This document shows positions 49,724-57,672 of a DNA stretch of 57,672 bases, piece by piece. Origin of the DNA: Clostridia bacterium (GTDB lineage Bacteria > Bacillota > Clostridia > Christensenellales > Aristaeellaceae); assembly GCA_017550035.1 (NCBI GenBank), contig JAFYLS010000032.1, positions 1 through 57,672 on the forward strand, given 5' to 3'. The notes under the pieces are model-generated. The model was not told where the DNA came from, searched no databases, and saw only the letters and a list, made by a program, of their open reading frames with translations. How positions within the stretch are numbered: the stretch's first letter is position 1; each line of letters starts with the position of its first letter. The position numbers were made by a program, and so were the translations under genes.

Positions 49724-50331
49724 TGAGCGAACAATACTTTACCGGTAAACCTACCAGTGAAAGCCGTCCGGTGGATTGCGAATTTGAGTATCGCGGACAT
49801 CTGCTTCGTTTCACGACGGATGCCGGTGTGTTTTCCAAAGGGGAACTGGACAGCGGTACCCGCATTCTGCTCAAGGCGCTGCCGGAAAATGTGCACGGAA
49901 GAGTGCTTGATCTGGGCTGCGGCTGGGGACCGGTGGGCGTCAGCATCAATAAAACCTTTCCGGAAACCGATGTGGTGATGTCCGATGTGAATGAACGGGC
50001 TTTGGCGCTTTCCCAGGCGAATTGTAAAAGAAACGGCACAAAGGCACAGTGCGTGCTGTCAGACGGATTGGACAGCGTGGAAGGTATGTTCGATGTGATC
50101 ATTACCAATCCGCCGATTCGTGCTGGTAAACAGGTGATATACCGGATGTTTGCACAGAGTGCCGGAAAATTGAATGCGGATGGTGAACTGTACATTGTGA
50201 TCCGCAAACAGCAGGGAGCCGAATCGGCTATCAAATACCTGAAAACACTGTTTGATGCGGTGGATACCATCGAAAAAAGCGGCGGATTCTGGATCATCCG
50301 CTGCAGAGGAGGCAAACCGTATGAAGTTTGA
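49720..50331 (+). CDS. RsmC-like class I SAM methyltransferase
   Basis: 203 residues. SAM motif VLDLGCGWGPVG (about residues 63-74), acidic MSDVNERAL and the NPPI motif (TNPPIRAG) are in place. The short form fits the RsmC/RlmG C-terminal domain that methylates a guanine N2 in ribosomal RNA. Such small enzymes are common in Bacillota. GGAGAG precedes the ATG, and the gene overlaps its downstream neighbour by 11 bases. Confidence 0.88.
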   Translation: MMSEQYFTGKPTSESRPVDCEFEYRGHLLRFTTDAGVFSKGELDSGTRILLKALPENVHGRVLDLGCGWGPVGVSINKTFPETDVVMSDVNERALALSQANCKRNGTKAQCVLSDGLDSVEGMFDVIITNPPIRAGKQVIYRMFAQSAGKLNADGELYIVIRKQQGAESAIKYLKTLFDAVDTIEKSGGFWIIRCRGGKPYEV

Positions 50332-51502
50332 TAAGGCATATTTTGACGCGGGAATCAACAGATACAATTCCGGCTGTGTAAAGTGGGACGACAAGAATGC
50401 CTGTCCCGACGGCGCACTGCCTATGTGGATTGCGGATATGGACTTTGCCTGCGCGCCTGCCATTGCCAACGCCGTAAAGAAGCGCGCCCAACATCCCTGC
50501 TTTGGATATTCTGCCCATGACGGCGCTGTGGAAAAGGCTTTCTGTGATTTCTGGAAGCGGCGCCACGGTTTGGAAATTCAGCCTGAGCAGACGGTAACGC
50601 TGCCCGGCGTTGTGACCGGTATCCGTATGGCACTTCAGATCTTTACGAATCCCGGCGATGAAATTGTGATCATGACGCCTGTTTACGGTCCGTTCTTCTT
50701 CTCTGTAAAAGATGCGGAACGCAAATTGGTGGAATGTCCTCTGCTGGAGGATGAAAACGGTCATATTACCATGAATTATGCTGCGATGGAAACTGCATTC
50801 ATAAACGGCGCCAAAGTGGTTATTCTGTGCAATCCTCATAATCCTGTGGGCCGTGCATGGAAGAAAGATGAACTGGAAGCGCTGCTGAAATTGTGCAAAC
50901 AGTACGGCGTTAAAATCATTGCCGATGAAATCCATGCGGATTTTGTGTATGCCCCCAATCACTTTGTACCTATGCTTACGCTGGACGGGGCACAGGATTG
51001 CGTCATTTCTCTGGTTGCACCCAGCAAGACCTTTAATGTAGCCGGCTTGCAGCATGCACATGCCGTGTGCTTTGATAAAGGTATTCTGGAAAAACTGAAT
51101 CACCTGCTTCATATGTACGGCGTGAGCAGCGGCAATATTTTTGCTCTGGCTGCATCGAAAGCGGCGTACGAAGATTGTGATGAATGGCTGGATGGCTTGA
51201 TTGCGTATCTGGACGAAGGACATAAGCTGCTGCGCAAATGCCTGCAAGAAAAAATTCCTAAGGCAAAGATGGCAAACATTGAAGCAACCTATCTTGCCTG
51301 GATCGATCTGCGTGCCTATGGCTTTAATACGGAAGAATTGAACGAACGCTGCCGTCAAGCAGGCGTGATTTTCAACAAGGGTACCTTCTTTGGTGAGATG
51401 GGCAACGGCTTTGTGCGTATCAACTTCGGCTGTCCCCATGTACATGTCGAAGAAGCAGTCAAGCGTCTTGCCAAAGCGCTGGGAGAAGAGGAGAAAAAAT
51501 GA
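50321..51502 (+). CDS. PatB/MalY-like PLP enzyme (cystathionine beta-lyase type)
   Basis: 393 residues from ATG 50321, after AGAGGAGG. It is an aminotransferase class I/II fold with the early PMWIADMDFACAPAI and NPHNPVGRAWKKDEL, then ADEIHADFVY. The PLP lysine lies in APSKTFNVAGLQ. This set marks the PatB/MalY branch, which splits cystathionine or other C-S bonds to give homocysteine or sulfide, pyruvate and ammonia. Transamination is a side activity. It overlaps both neighbours. Confidence 0.93.
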   Translation: MKFDKAYFDAGINRYNSGCVKWDDKNACPDGALPMWIADMDFACAPAIANAVKKRAQHPCFGYSAHDGAVEKAFCDFWKRRHGLEIQPEQTVTLPGVVTGIRMALQIFTNPGDEIVIMTPVYGPFFFSVKDAERKLVECPLLEDENGHITMNYAAMETAFINGAKVVILCNPHNPVGRAWKKDELEALLKLCKQYGVKIIADEIHADFVYAPNHFVPMLTLDGAQDCVISLVAPSKTFNVAGLQHAHAVCFDKGILEKLNHLLHMYGVSSGNIFALAASKAAYEDCDEWLDGLIAYLDEGHKLLRKCLQEKIPKAKMANIEATYLAWIDLRAYGFNTEELNERCRQAGVIFNKGTFFGEMGNGFVRINFGCPHVHVEEAVKRLAKALGEEEKK

Positions 51503-52881
51503 TGGATTATCAGAAACTGGATTTGTGCCTTGAAAGCTATTACGAAGAAGCGCTGGAAACCATGCGCCGCTGGGTGCGTCAGCCCAGTGTGAAGATGCCT
51601 GCGGAAGCGGAAAATGCGCCTTTCGGTCCCGATAACCGCAAAATGCTGGATATCGCCATTGCAGATGCGGCGAAACTGGGTTTCGACGTAAAAGATATTG
51701 ACGGCTATGCAGCACAGGCGGATATGGGCGAAGGGGAAGATCTGGATGCTCTGGCGATTCTCGGCCATATGGATATTGTACCGGTAGGGGATGGCTGGAC
51801 GCAGGATCCTTATGGCGCGGATATTGTGGATGGAAAAGTGTATGGCCGCGGCACCAGCGATGACAAGGGCTATGTGGCTTGCGCACTCTATGCCATGGCC
51901 GCTGTGAAGAAAGCCGGGATTCCGCTCAAAAGAAAAGTGCGTCTGATTATGGGCTGCGATGAAGAAACCGGTATGGAAGATATGCGCTATTATCGTCAGC
52001 ATGCTACCATGCCCCGTATGGGCTTCAGCCCGGACGCCAGTTATCCCGTTATCAATATTGAAAAGGGCGGCTGTGTCATCAAGCTCAGCGGTACCCATGC
52101 GCAGGATGGCGTGAAACTTAAGCGCTTCTATCAGGGTGAACGCATCAATGTGATCCCGGGCAACGCCACTGCCGAAGTGTATGGCGGTGATGCTGAAGTA
52201 GAAAAAGCACTGGAAGTTGGCAAAAAGCTTGGCGTACCCGTGGAAGCCAAGTGTGAAAACGGCGTGGTCACCATTACGACGGTGGGCAAAACCGGTCATG
52301 CTGCCATGGGCGAAGAAGCACGCAATGCTATTGGCCAGATGCTGATCATTTTGCGCCATGTTGGCGTGAAGGGCGCGATTGCCGAACTGAGCCATTTTGT
52401 TGGCATGACCTATTACGGCGAAAACCTGGGTATTGCCATGGAAGACAGGATGTCCGGCAAACTGACCTGCAGTCTGGATATTATCCGTGCAGATGAAGAA
52501 AAAGTGGAAGCGCTGTGCGATATCCGCTATCCGCTGCTGTATAATCCTCAGATTGGTATCAAAGTGATGAACATGACCTTGGCGGGTAAGCTGAATGCCG
52601 AAATGCTGGGTGAACATGGTCCTCACTTTGTCAGCGAAAACAGTGAACTGGTGAAGGGGCTGCTTTCTGCATATGAAGAAGTGACGGGTGAAAAGGGATA
52701 TACCATTGCCATTGGCGGCGGTACTTACGCCCGTACCATGGAAGAAGGCGTAGCCTTTGGCGGTTTGTTCCCCGGTCAGGAAGAAATGGCCCATCAGGCG
52801 GATGAATATATTGGCGTAGAAGATTTTTATCGCAACATGAAAATTTTTGCCTACGCCATTGTGCGCCTTTGTGCAGCGTAA
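51499..52881 (+). CDS. PepV/Sapep-type dipeptidase (M20)
   Basis: 460 residues. Zinc ligands and catalytic residues follow the M20 order: ILGHMDIVPVGDGW, GRGTSDDKGYVACAL, and GCDEETGMEDMRYY. The long lid domain (about residues 190-380) and IAIGGGTYARTM near the end are typical of PepV. It cleaves dipeptides in the cytosol. The length is normal. It overlaps the PLP gene by 4 bases and follows a GAGGAG site. Confidence 0.92.
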   Translation: MMDYQKLDLCLESYYEEALETMRRWVRQPSVKMPAEAENAPFGPDNRKMLDIAIADAAKLGFDVKDIDGYAAQADMGEGEDLDALAILGHMDIVPVGDGWTQDPYGADIVDGKVYGRGTSDDKGYVACALYAMAAVKKAGIPLKRKVRLIMGCDEETGMEDMRYYRQHATMPRMGFSPDASYPVINIEKGGCVIKLSGTHAQDGVKLKRFYQGERINVIPGNATAEVYGGDAEVEKALEVGKKLGVPVEAKCENGVVTITTVGKTGHAAMGEEARNAIGQMLIILRHVGVKGAIAELSHFVGMTYYGENLGIAMEDRMSGKLTCSLDIIRADEEKVEALCDIRYPLLYNPQIGIKVMNMTLAGKLNAEMLGEHGPHFVSENSELVKGLLSAYEEVTGEKGYTIAIGGGTYARTMEEGVAFGGLFPGQEEMAHQADEYIGVEDFYRNMKIFAYAIVRLCAA

Positions 52882-52895
52882 AGGGGAGAAGCGGA

Positions 52896-53483
52896 ATGCA
52901 CGGAAACCTGAACAGTGGAAAACTTCCGGAAACGCTGCAGGAATTCCGTGGAAAACCTCTGCAGGAAGCGTTTTACCGGCGGGATGCATTGAATGTTGCG
53001 CCTGATTTGCTGGGAAAGCGTGTATGCAGAAAGTTGCCGGACGGGCAGATCATTTCCCTTCGCATTCTCGAAACAGAAGCATACCGTGGGGAAGAGGATG
53101 GTGCCTGTCATGCCCGGTTTGGCAGGACGCTGCGTACCGAAACGATGTACCAAAAAGGCGGATTTGCCTATGTGTACATGATTTACGGACTGCATTTTCT
53201 GATGAATGTGGTAACCGGGGATGAAAATCACCCGCAGGCAGTATTGATCCGCGCCATGGAAAAACCGTTTGACGGACCTGCCAAATGGACAAAGTTCATG
53301 CAGATAAACCGCAGCCACAATGGGATCTGGCTGCCCGAAAGCGATGAGCTATGGCTGGAGGATGACGGCGTGCGCGTTGATTATTTCACTGCACCGCGAG
53401 TAGGCATTCAGTATGCAGAACCTTACTGGCGCGATATAAACTGGAGATTTATTGCACGAGATATAAAGGAGGAAAACCTATGA
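52896..53483 (+). CDS. DNA-3-methyladenine glycosylase (AAG/MPG type)
   Basis: 195 residues from ATG 52896, 8 bases after GGGGAG. Conserved AAG stretches are visible: LLGKRVCRKLPDG, ILETEAYRGEEDGACHA with the catalytic Glu, and GGFAYVYMIYGLHFLMNVV. It removes alkylated bases such as 3-methyladenine from DNA. The gene overlaps manA by 4 bases. The location inside this mixed operon has no obvious functional reason. Confidence 0.93.
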   Translation: MHGNLNSGKLPETLQEFRGKPLQEAFYRRDALNVAPDLLGKRVCRKLPDGQIISLRILETEAYRGEEDGACHARFGRTLRTETMYQKGGFAYVYMIYGLHFLMNVVTGDENHPQAVLIRAMEKPFDGPAKWTKFMQINRSHNGIWLPESDELWLEDDGVRVDYFTAPRVGIQYAEPYWRDINWRFIARDIKEENL

Positions 53484-54427
53484 AACTGGCTCCTATCATC
53501 ATGACGCCCGCATACCGCCATGGCGCACAGACGCCTTGGGGCGGCGACAATCTGAATAAAGTCTTTGGCAAAGTCATTCCTGACGACCGTACCGGCGAAA
53601 GCCTTGAAATGAGCGTTATCCCCGGTCTGAACAGTTTGTCTCCTGAGGGAGAGGAACTGGGTGCACTGATTGAAAAATATGGTGAACGGATGACCGGCAC
53701 CGAAGTGAAGGGCGAATTCCCCTTGCTGCTGAAACTGCTGGATGCACGTGAGACACTGTCTGTGCAGGTGCATCCCGATGATGAATACGGTCGCCGCGTG
53801 GAAGGGAAATTCGGCAAAACCGAAGCGTGGGTCATTTTGCATGCCAAGGAAGGCGCTCAGCTGGTATACGGTGTAAAGCCCGGTGTCAGCCGCGGAGAAC
53901 TGCGTGCCGCATCTGAGCAGGGCAAAGCAGTGGAAGCATTGCTTCGCCGCGTCGACGTGAAGCCCGGCGATGTGTATTTCATTCCCGCAGGCATGGTTCA
54001 CGCCATCGGGGAAGGCATTATGCTGTATGAAATTCAGCAGTCCAGCGATGTGACCTACCGCTTCTATGATTGGGAACGTACGGACAAAAACGGCAATAAG
54101 CGTGAGCTGCATATCGATAAAGCCATTGATGTAACCGATCTGGAAAATCAACCTGAAGCTGCAAAGGCTGTGGATCTGGGCAATGGACGGCTGCAGATGC
54201 TGCATGAAAAGTATTTCTCTCTGGAACGCTGGGTGGATTGTGAAAATGTGCTGAAGGCTGACCAGCGCATGTTCCGTGTTGTTACCGCTATTCAGGATAC
54301 TGTGATCAACTGGGAAAAGGGATCCTGCGAACTGAAAATGGGGCAGACTGCTTTCTTGCCTGCGGATGGCTATGACCTGACGATCAAGACGGGCGAAATG
54401 CTTATGTCCTATCCCACTGTGGAGTGA
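53480..54427 (+). CDS. manA: Mannose-6-phosphate isomerase, class I
   Basis: 315 residues, the short form usual in Bacillota. The cupin zinc ligands are seen in SVQVHPDDEYG (Gln, His), KTEAWV (Glu) and PAGMVHAIGEG (His). It interconverts mannose-6-phosphate and fructose-6-phosphate. AAGGAGG precedes the ATG, which overlaps the glycosylase stop. A hairpin lies before the next gene. Confidence 0.93.
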   Translation: MKLAPIIMTPAYRHGAQTPWGGDNLNKVFGKVIPDDRTGESLEMSVIPGLNSLSPEGEELGALIEKYGERMTGTEVKGEFPLLLKLLDARETLSVQVHPDDEYGRRVEGKFGKTEAWVILHAKEGAQLVYGVKPGVSRGELRAASEQGKAVEALLRRVDVKPGDVYFIPAGMVHAIGEGIMLYEIQQSSDVTYRFYDWERTDKNGNKRELHIDKAIDVTDLENQPEAAKAVDLGNGRLQMLHEKYFSLERWVDCENVLKADQRMFRVVTAIQDTVINWEKGSCELKMGQTAFLPADGYDLTIKTGEMLMSYPTVE

Positions 54428-54446
54428 TTCATGAAATGGTGAAAAT

Positions 54447-54480
54447 GCGGCATGCTAACTGTGTGAAAAGAGCATGCTGC
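54447..54480 (+). promoter_or_regulatory. Hairpin in the manA-murB gap
   Basis: Ten-bp stem GCGGCATGCT/AGCATGCTGC (one G-T pair) with a 14-base loop and no T-run, 20 bases before murB. It may affect message stability or translation. Confidence 0.45.
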
Positions 54481-54500
54481 GCAGGAGTGATGTAACCGTT

Positions 54501-55403
54501 ATGTGGAAGAACAAACTGTTTGAGACCGCAAAAGACTGTGTGCTGATAGAGAAGGCACCGCTTTCCGACTATACAACTTTCCGCGTGGGCGGACCTGCTG
54601 AAATTTTGGCAAAGCCGCAAACGGAAGAAGCACTGTGTTCGCTATTGGACTGGGTGAAAAGTGAGGCGGTTCCTTTTCTTCTCATTGGCAACGGAAGTAA
54701 TTTGTTGGTTCGCGACGGCGGTTTTGACGGACTGGTTATCCATATTGGCAATGCGTTGGGTGATGTTCGTATGGAGGGCAACTGCCTCATTGCCCAGGCG
54801 GGCGCATTGCTGTCGAAAGTGGCTACGGTGGCAGCGGACAACAGCCTTGCCGGGATGGCGTTTGCGCATGGCATTCCCGGCTCTTTGGGCGGAGCTGTGT
54901 ACATGAATGCCGGTGCCTACGGCGGAGAAATGAGCCAGATTATAGAATGGGTTCGTGTTTGGACGCCTGATGGGGTAAAAAAGTGGAACGTTGATGAGAT
55001 GGGCTTTGGTTATCGCCATTCCCGATTGATGGAAGAGAATGCCGTGGTGCTTGCTGCCTGCTTGAAACTACAGGTGGGTGAACGTGAAGCAATTCGCAGC
55101 CAAATGAAAGAACTGATGCAGCAGCGTAAGAGCAAGCAGCCGCTGGAATATCCCAGCGCAGGTTCTTTTTTCAAGCGTCCTCAGGGTCACTTTGCTGGTG
55201 CGCTGATCGAAAATGCCGGGCTGAAAGGCTTTACCATCGGCGGTGCGCAGATCAGCGAAAAGCATGCCGGTTTCCTGATCAATCACAACCATGCAACGGC
55301 AGCTGATGTGCTGAATGTGATGCGTGCCGTGCAGGAAAAAGTGTTTGAAGAGACGGGTGTGCAGATGGAGAATGAAGTGCGGATTGTAGGGAAGGATCAA
55401 TGA
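54501..55403 (+). CDS. murB: UDP-N-acetylenolpyruvoylglucosamine reductase
   Basis: 300 residues from ATG 54501, with AGGAG 13 bases upstream; an ATG at 54474 is in frame but has a poor site. FAD-binding motifs are YTTFRVGGPAE, GNGSNLLV and IPGSLGGAVYMNAGAYGGE. The catalytic Ser lies in PSAGSFFKRP. It makes UDP-MurNAc for peptidoglycan. It is of the type II short class with conserved C-terminal VQEKVFEETGV. It overlaps whiA by 4 bases. Confidence 0.96.
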   Translation: MWKNKLFETAKDCVLIEKAPLSDYTTFRVGGPAEILAKPQTEEALCSLLDWVKSEAVPFLLIGNGSNLLVRDGGFDGLVIHIGNALGDVRMEGNCLIAQAGALLSKVATVAADNSLAGMAFAHGIPGSLGGAVYMNAGAYGGEMSQIIEWVRVWTPDGVKKWNVDEMGFGYRHSRLMEENAVVLAACLKLQVGEREAIRSQMKELMQQRKSKQPLEYPSAGSFFKRPQGHFAGALIENAGLKGFTIGGAQISEKHAGFLINHNHATAADVLNVMRAVQEKVFEETGVQMENEVRIVGKDQ

Positions 55404-56350
55404 GTTTTTCCGGACAGGTAAAGCGGGAATTGATGCATTTGCAGCCTGAGCGCAGTTGCTGCCAGTTGAGCGAACTGAGTGCGTTGACGCAATGCTGCGC
55501 GTCGTTGGTGCTGCGTGGCGGAGGCCGTATGAGTGTGGTATATCAGGTGGAGAATATAGCGCTTGCAAAGCGAATATTTTTGCTTCTGAAAGCGCGTCTG
55601 AATATTATTCCCACCATTGAATATACCTTTTCTCCGCGCTTTGGAGGACGGCGAATCTGTATGCTGACAGTGCCGGAAAGCGACAGCCGTAAATTGCTGG
55701 TCAATGTGCGTATGCTGCGTCAGAGTGAAAGCGGCGATGTACTGCGTTCACTTCCGCGTTCTGCTATTTCCAAAAGGTGCTGCCGTAATGCCTATCTGAG
55801 AGGTGCATTCCTGGGCGCCGGTTCTATATTGGCGCCGGATAAAGGGTATCATCTGGAGTTTGTGGCATCGTCCAGTGAACGTGCAGGCGCCATCAAATAT
55901 GTTCTCGAAAAATGTGATCTGCACCTTGCGGATACCGTTCGCAGGGGAAATACTGTACTGTATGCCAAGCGTGGGGATGATGTGGTATCCCTGCTCGGGA
56001 TGATGGGGGCCAATCAGGCGCTGATGGACATGGAAAACGCGCGCATTACCCGCGAATCCCGAAACCAGGCCAATCGCGCGGCCAACTGCGACCAGGCCAA
56101 TACCATGAAGCAGATTTCTGCTGCGCAGAAACAGGCCGATGCCATCATGCTTTACAGGGAAAATCCTGCGCTTCCGCTGCCGGAAGATTTACAGGAACTG
56201 GCTAATCTCCGTTTGGAATACATGGAAGCATCATTGGAGCAGCTGGGTGAAATGATGCATCCAAAATTGACCAAGTCGGGCGTGAATCACCGGATGCGAA
56301 AACTGATAAAGTTTATTGACGACCAAACAAAACTACAGCAAGGGGAATGA
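55400..56350 (+). CDS. whiA: WhiA DNA-binding regulator
   Basis: 316 residues, normal length. An N-terminal LAGLIDADG-like domain (FSGQVKRELMHL, then CCRNAYLRGAFLGAGS) is followed by a C-terminal helix-turn-helix (DLQELANLRLEYMEASLEQLGEM, then LTKSGVNHRMRKL). It binds chromosomal DNA and affects cell division and sporulation in Gram-positive bacteria. Usually rapZ and yvcK precede it; here it directly follows murB. The fusion gene starts 2 bases after its stop. Confidence 0.95.
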   Translation: MSFSGQVKRELMHLQPERSCCQLSELSALTQCCASLVLRGGGRMSVVYQVENIALAKRIFLLLKARLNIIPTIEYTFSPRFGGRRICMLTVPESDSRKLLVNVRMLRQSESGDVLRSLPRSAISKRCCRNAYLRGAFLGAGSILAPDKGYHLEFVASSSERAGAIKYVLEKCDLHLADTVRRGNTVLYAKRGDDVVSLLGMMGANQALMDMENARITRESRNQANRAANCDQANTMKQISAAQKQADAIMLYRENPALPLPEDLQELANLRLEYMEASLEQLGEMMHPKLTKSGVNHRMRKLIKFIDDQTKLQQGE

Positions 56351-56352
56351 AC

Positions 56353-57378
56353 ATGATTTGCTTGAAGATGAACCTGGGGCACTTGACGCCTTTTAACCGT
56401 GACCAGGTTATGCGTTTGATGCAGACCACCTGTAGGTATGATTGTCATATCATGTTTCTGCATAATAACCGCACCATCAATGGCAAGTCTATGCTGGGCC
56501 TTCTTTCTCTGGGAGAAACCGGGGAAGAAATGGTAGAAATTCAGTTTGAAGGCGCTGATGAAGAACAGGCCCTTCGCGATATTCGCCTTTTACTGGAAGG
56601 CGGCGTGCAACCAGAAAAGGACAGGCAGGACGCTGTATTTTTGCTGGGCGTCTTAAAAGAACGGCTGGCTACGCTGATGAAAGAAAACCTGCTGGGGATC
56701 TATGTACACGGTTCGCTTGCCTTTGGCTGCTTCCATTGGAATACATCGGATATTGATTTTCTGGTCGTGGTCAAACAGCCCATGACGCTGGAAGAAAAGA
56801 TTGCCTTTGTAAGAACCATGGAAGAACTTTCGGATGAAGCGCCGCCCAAGGGTTTTGAATGCAGTGTTATGCTGGAAAGCGTATGCCGCGAAATGCCGTA
56901 TCCAGCTCCATTTGAAGTGCATTTTTCCAATATGTGGCGGGAAGAGATCAGGCAGGATGCGGAAGGCTATTGCATGCGTGTGCAGGGGACCGATCCGGAT
57001 CTGACTACGCATGTGCTGTCGCTGCGTCATAGCAATCTGCAAGTGCTGGGACCACAGGCGATGCGGGTATTTGGGCCGGTAAAGAAGGAAAACTGTCTGA
57101 ATGCCATGTATCTGGATACCGATCATGTGCAGGAAAAATTGATGAAGAATGCGATCTATATCATTCTGACCCTTTGCCGGGCAGTGGCATACAAACAGGA
57201 AAACCTGGTGCTTTCCAAGGTGGAAGGCGGAGAATGGGCTATCCGGAATATGCCCAGCCGTTTTCAGGCAGTCATTCAGGCTGCGGTAAATGCCTACCGC
57301 GAAGGCAGAGAAATGTACTTTGATATGGAGGATGCAAAAGAGTTTTGCAATGTAGCCATATCTGAAATGCTGGGGTAA
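56353..57378 (+). CDS. Fusion of Crh/HPr-like domain with AadA-like nucleotidyltransferase
   Basis: 341 residues from ATG 56353, 7 bases after GGGG; ATG 56347 overlaps whiA but is too close to the site. Residues 1-88 match HPr (INGKSMLGLLSLG). With this start the Ser is residue 46, as in HPr and Crh, while residue 15 is Asn, not the phosphocarrier His. Residues about 110-341 follow streptomycin/spectinomycin adenylyltransferases: GS at 120-121, DID at 133-135, a later Glu in GFECSVM, then SLRHSNLQVLGPQAMRVFGP and NAIYIILTLCRA. In Bacillus crh lies at this place. The most likely role is a nucleotidyltransferase controlled through the HPr-like domain; the substrate is unknown. Confidence 0.8.
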   Translation: MICLKMNLGHLTPFNRDQVMRLMQTTCRYDCHIMFLHNNRTINGKSMLGLLSLGETGEEMVEIQFEGADEEQALRDIRLLLEGGVQPEKDRQDAVFLLGVLKERLATLMKENLLGIYVHGSLAFGCFHWNTSDIDFLVVVKQPMTLEEKIAFVRTMEELSDEAPPKGFECSVMLESVCREMPYPAPFEVHFSNMWREEIRQDAEGYCMRVQGTDPDLTTHVLSLRHSNLQVLGPQAMRVFGPVKKENCLNAMYLDTDHVQEKLMKNAIYIILTLCRAVAYKQENLVLSKVEGGEWAIRNMPSRFQAVIQAAVNAYREGREMYFDMEDAKEFCNVAISEMLG

Positions 57379-57417
57379 AACATAAAAGTTATAAACGATA
57401 AATTAATATACCTGAAA

Positions 57418-57450
57418 AAGCTGCAGTGCTTTATCGTGCTGCGGCTTTTT
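57418..57450 (+). terminator. Intrinsic terminator of the whiA/fusion operon
   Basis: Nine-bp stem AAGCTGCAG/CTGCGGCTT (one T-G pair) with 12-base loop, then a T-run. Confidence 0.82.
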
Positions 57451-57477
57451 GATTGTGAGGATAAGCGGGCGAAACGA

Positions 57478-57510
57478 AAAAAGAGGATCGTTTGCACGAT
57501 CCTCTCTTTT
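57478..57510 (-). terminator. Intrinsic terminator of tuf
   Basis: Perfect 10-bp stem AGAGGATCGT/ACGATCCTCT with 4-base loop. On the minus strand it runs into a T-tract. It may also act for the plus strand. Confidence 0.85.
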
Positions 57511-57531
57511 AACTTGCGAAATAAGTCCAGA

Positions 57532-57672
57532 TTATTCAGCGGTACGAACCACAGCGCCGGAAGCGACAGTGCGGCCACCTTCGCGGATAGCGAAGCGCAG
57601 ACCCTGTTCGATAGCGATGGGAGTGATCAGGTTCACTTCCATTTCGATGTTGTCGCCAGGCATAACCATTTC
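57532..57672 (-). CDS. tuf: Elongation factor Tu, 3' end
   Basis: The last 46 codons of a gene that continues past the window end. The translation [15 protein letters not shown], then [16 protein letters not shown] and a terminal RTAE, is the C-terminal beta-barrel domain of EF-Tu, where GRTV is strictly conserved. EF-Tu brings aminoacyl-tRNA to the ribosome. A terminator follows at 57478-57510. Confidence 0.97.
   Translation of the reverse strand, partial: EMVMPGDNIEMEVNLITPIAIEQGLRFAIREGGRTVASGAVVRTAE

Noticed and set aside
54447-54480. Hairpin before murB as an intrinsic terminator
   Set aside because: No T-run follows, and the downstream gene continues the operon.
1-57672. tRNA, rRNA, riboswitch, prophage and insertion-sequence signals
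   Set aside because: I read both strands for cloverleaf ends, rRNA segments, transposase or integrase motifs and long inverted repeats, and found none I could support. A covariance-model search (Rfam, tRNAscan) would decide.

Overview
This 57.7-kb window is a chromosomal segment of a Bacillota (Firmicutes) bacterium, most likely an anaerobic, spore-forming, gut-type clostridium. The evidence is a whiA gene, a yqfC-yqfD-phoH-pgpH-ybeY-era cluster, Gram-positive style ribosome binding sites with several TTG/GTG starts, near-consensus SigA promoters, and many short intrinsic terminators. Base composition looks close to 50% GC by eye. I see no rRNA, tRNA, CRISPR array, phage or insertion sequence, and no gene-free stretch longer than about 300 bases. 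I cannot name a genus from the sequence alone.

Layout. 1-1438: end of a sugar isomerase/epimerase gene and an exported metallo-beta-lactamase-fold protein. 1518-5117 (minus): GDPD phosphodiesterase, greA, lysS and an orphan membrane-anchored protein. 5299-6282: type I asparaginase. 6401-9259: two paralogous ECF sigma/anti-sigma modules with the same promoter motif. 9295-14654: an AraC regulator divergent from a carbohydrate cluster (DUF6259-like glycosidase, aldose 1-epimerase, MBL-fold lactonase-like enzyme, SDR dehydrogenase). 14697-18127 (minus): a small protein, a band-7 protein, a YdjI-like SPFH/zinc-ribbon protein and a pseudo-receiver protein. 18346-24781: RlmI-like methyltransferase, an amino-acid ABC transporter behind tandem ArgR-like boxes, Mrp/NBP35, an esterase and YitT. 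24839-27490: a metal-sensing ArsR repressor and a Zn/Cd P-type ATPase with a His/Cys-rich tail. 27550-29142 (minus): a 39-aa membrane peptide, TSCPD, GNAT and NUDIX genes. 29325-36049: an 1884-aa repetitive surface protein followed by an exported CHAP-domain peptidase. 36135-38393: a GMP-synthase paralogue with a degenerate amidotransferase half, and a GNAT protein. 38457-46989 (minus): the conserved yqfC-yqfD-phoH-pgpH-ybeY::cdd-era cluster, with an EEP phosphatase downstream and a PHP phosphatase upstream. 47143-57378: TtcA-like tRNA thiolase, a membrane protein, and a tightly overlapping operon (RsuA-like, RsmC-like, PatB-like, PepV-like, 3-methyladenine glycosylase, ManA, MurB, WhiA). That operon ends in a fusion of an HPr/Crh-like domain with an AadA-like nucleotidyltransferase. 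57532-57672 (minus): 3' end of tuf.

The most unusual item is the last gene of the whiA operon. Bacillus carries crh, a regulatory HPr paralogue, at this place. Here a Crh-like domain keeps Ser46, has Asn in place of His15, and is joined to an apparently intact AadA-type nucleotidyltransferase. Other points of interest are the twin ECF modules with a shared promoter, the roughly 21-bp-phased ArgR-like boxes, the GuaA paralogue without amidotransferase residues, the YbeY-cytidine deaminase fusion, the PgpH tail of about 170 residues, and the giant surface protein with near-identical 222-bp repeats.
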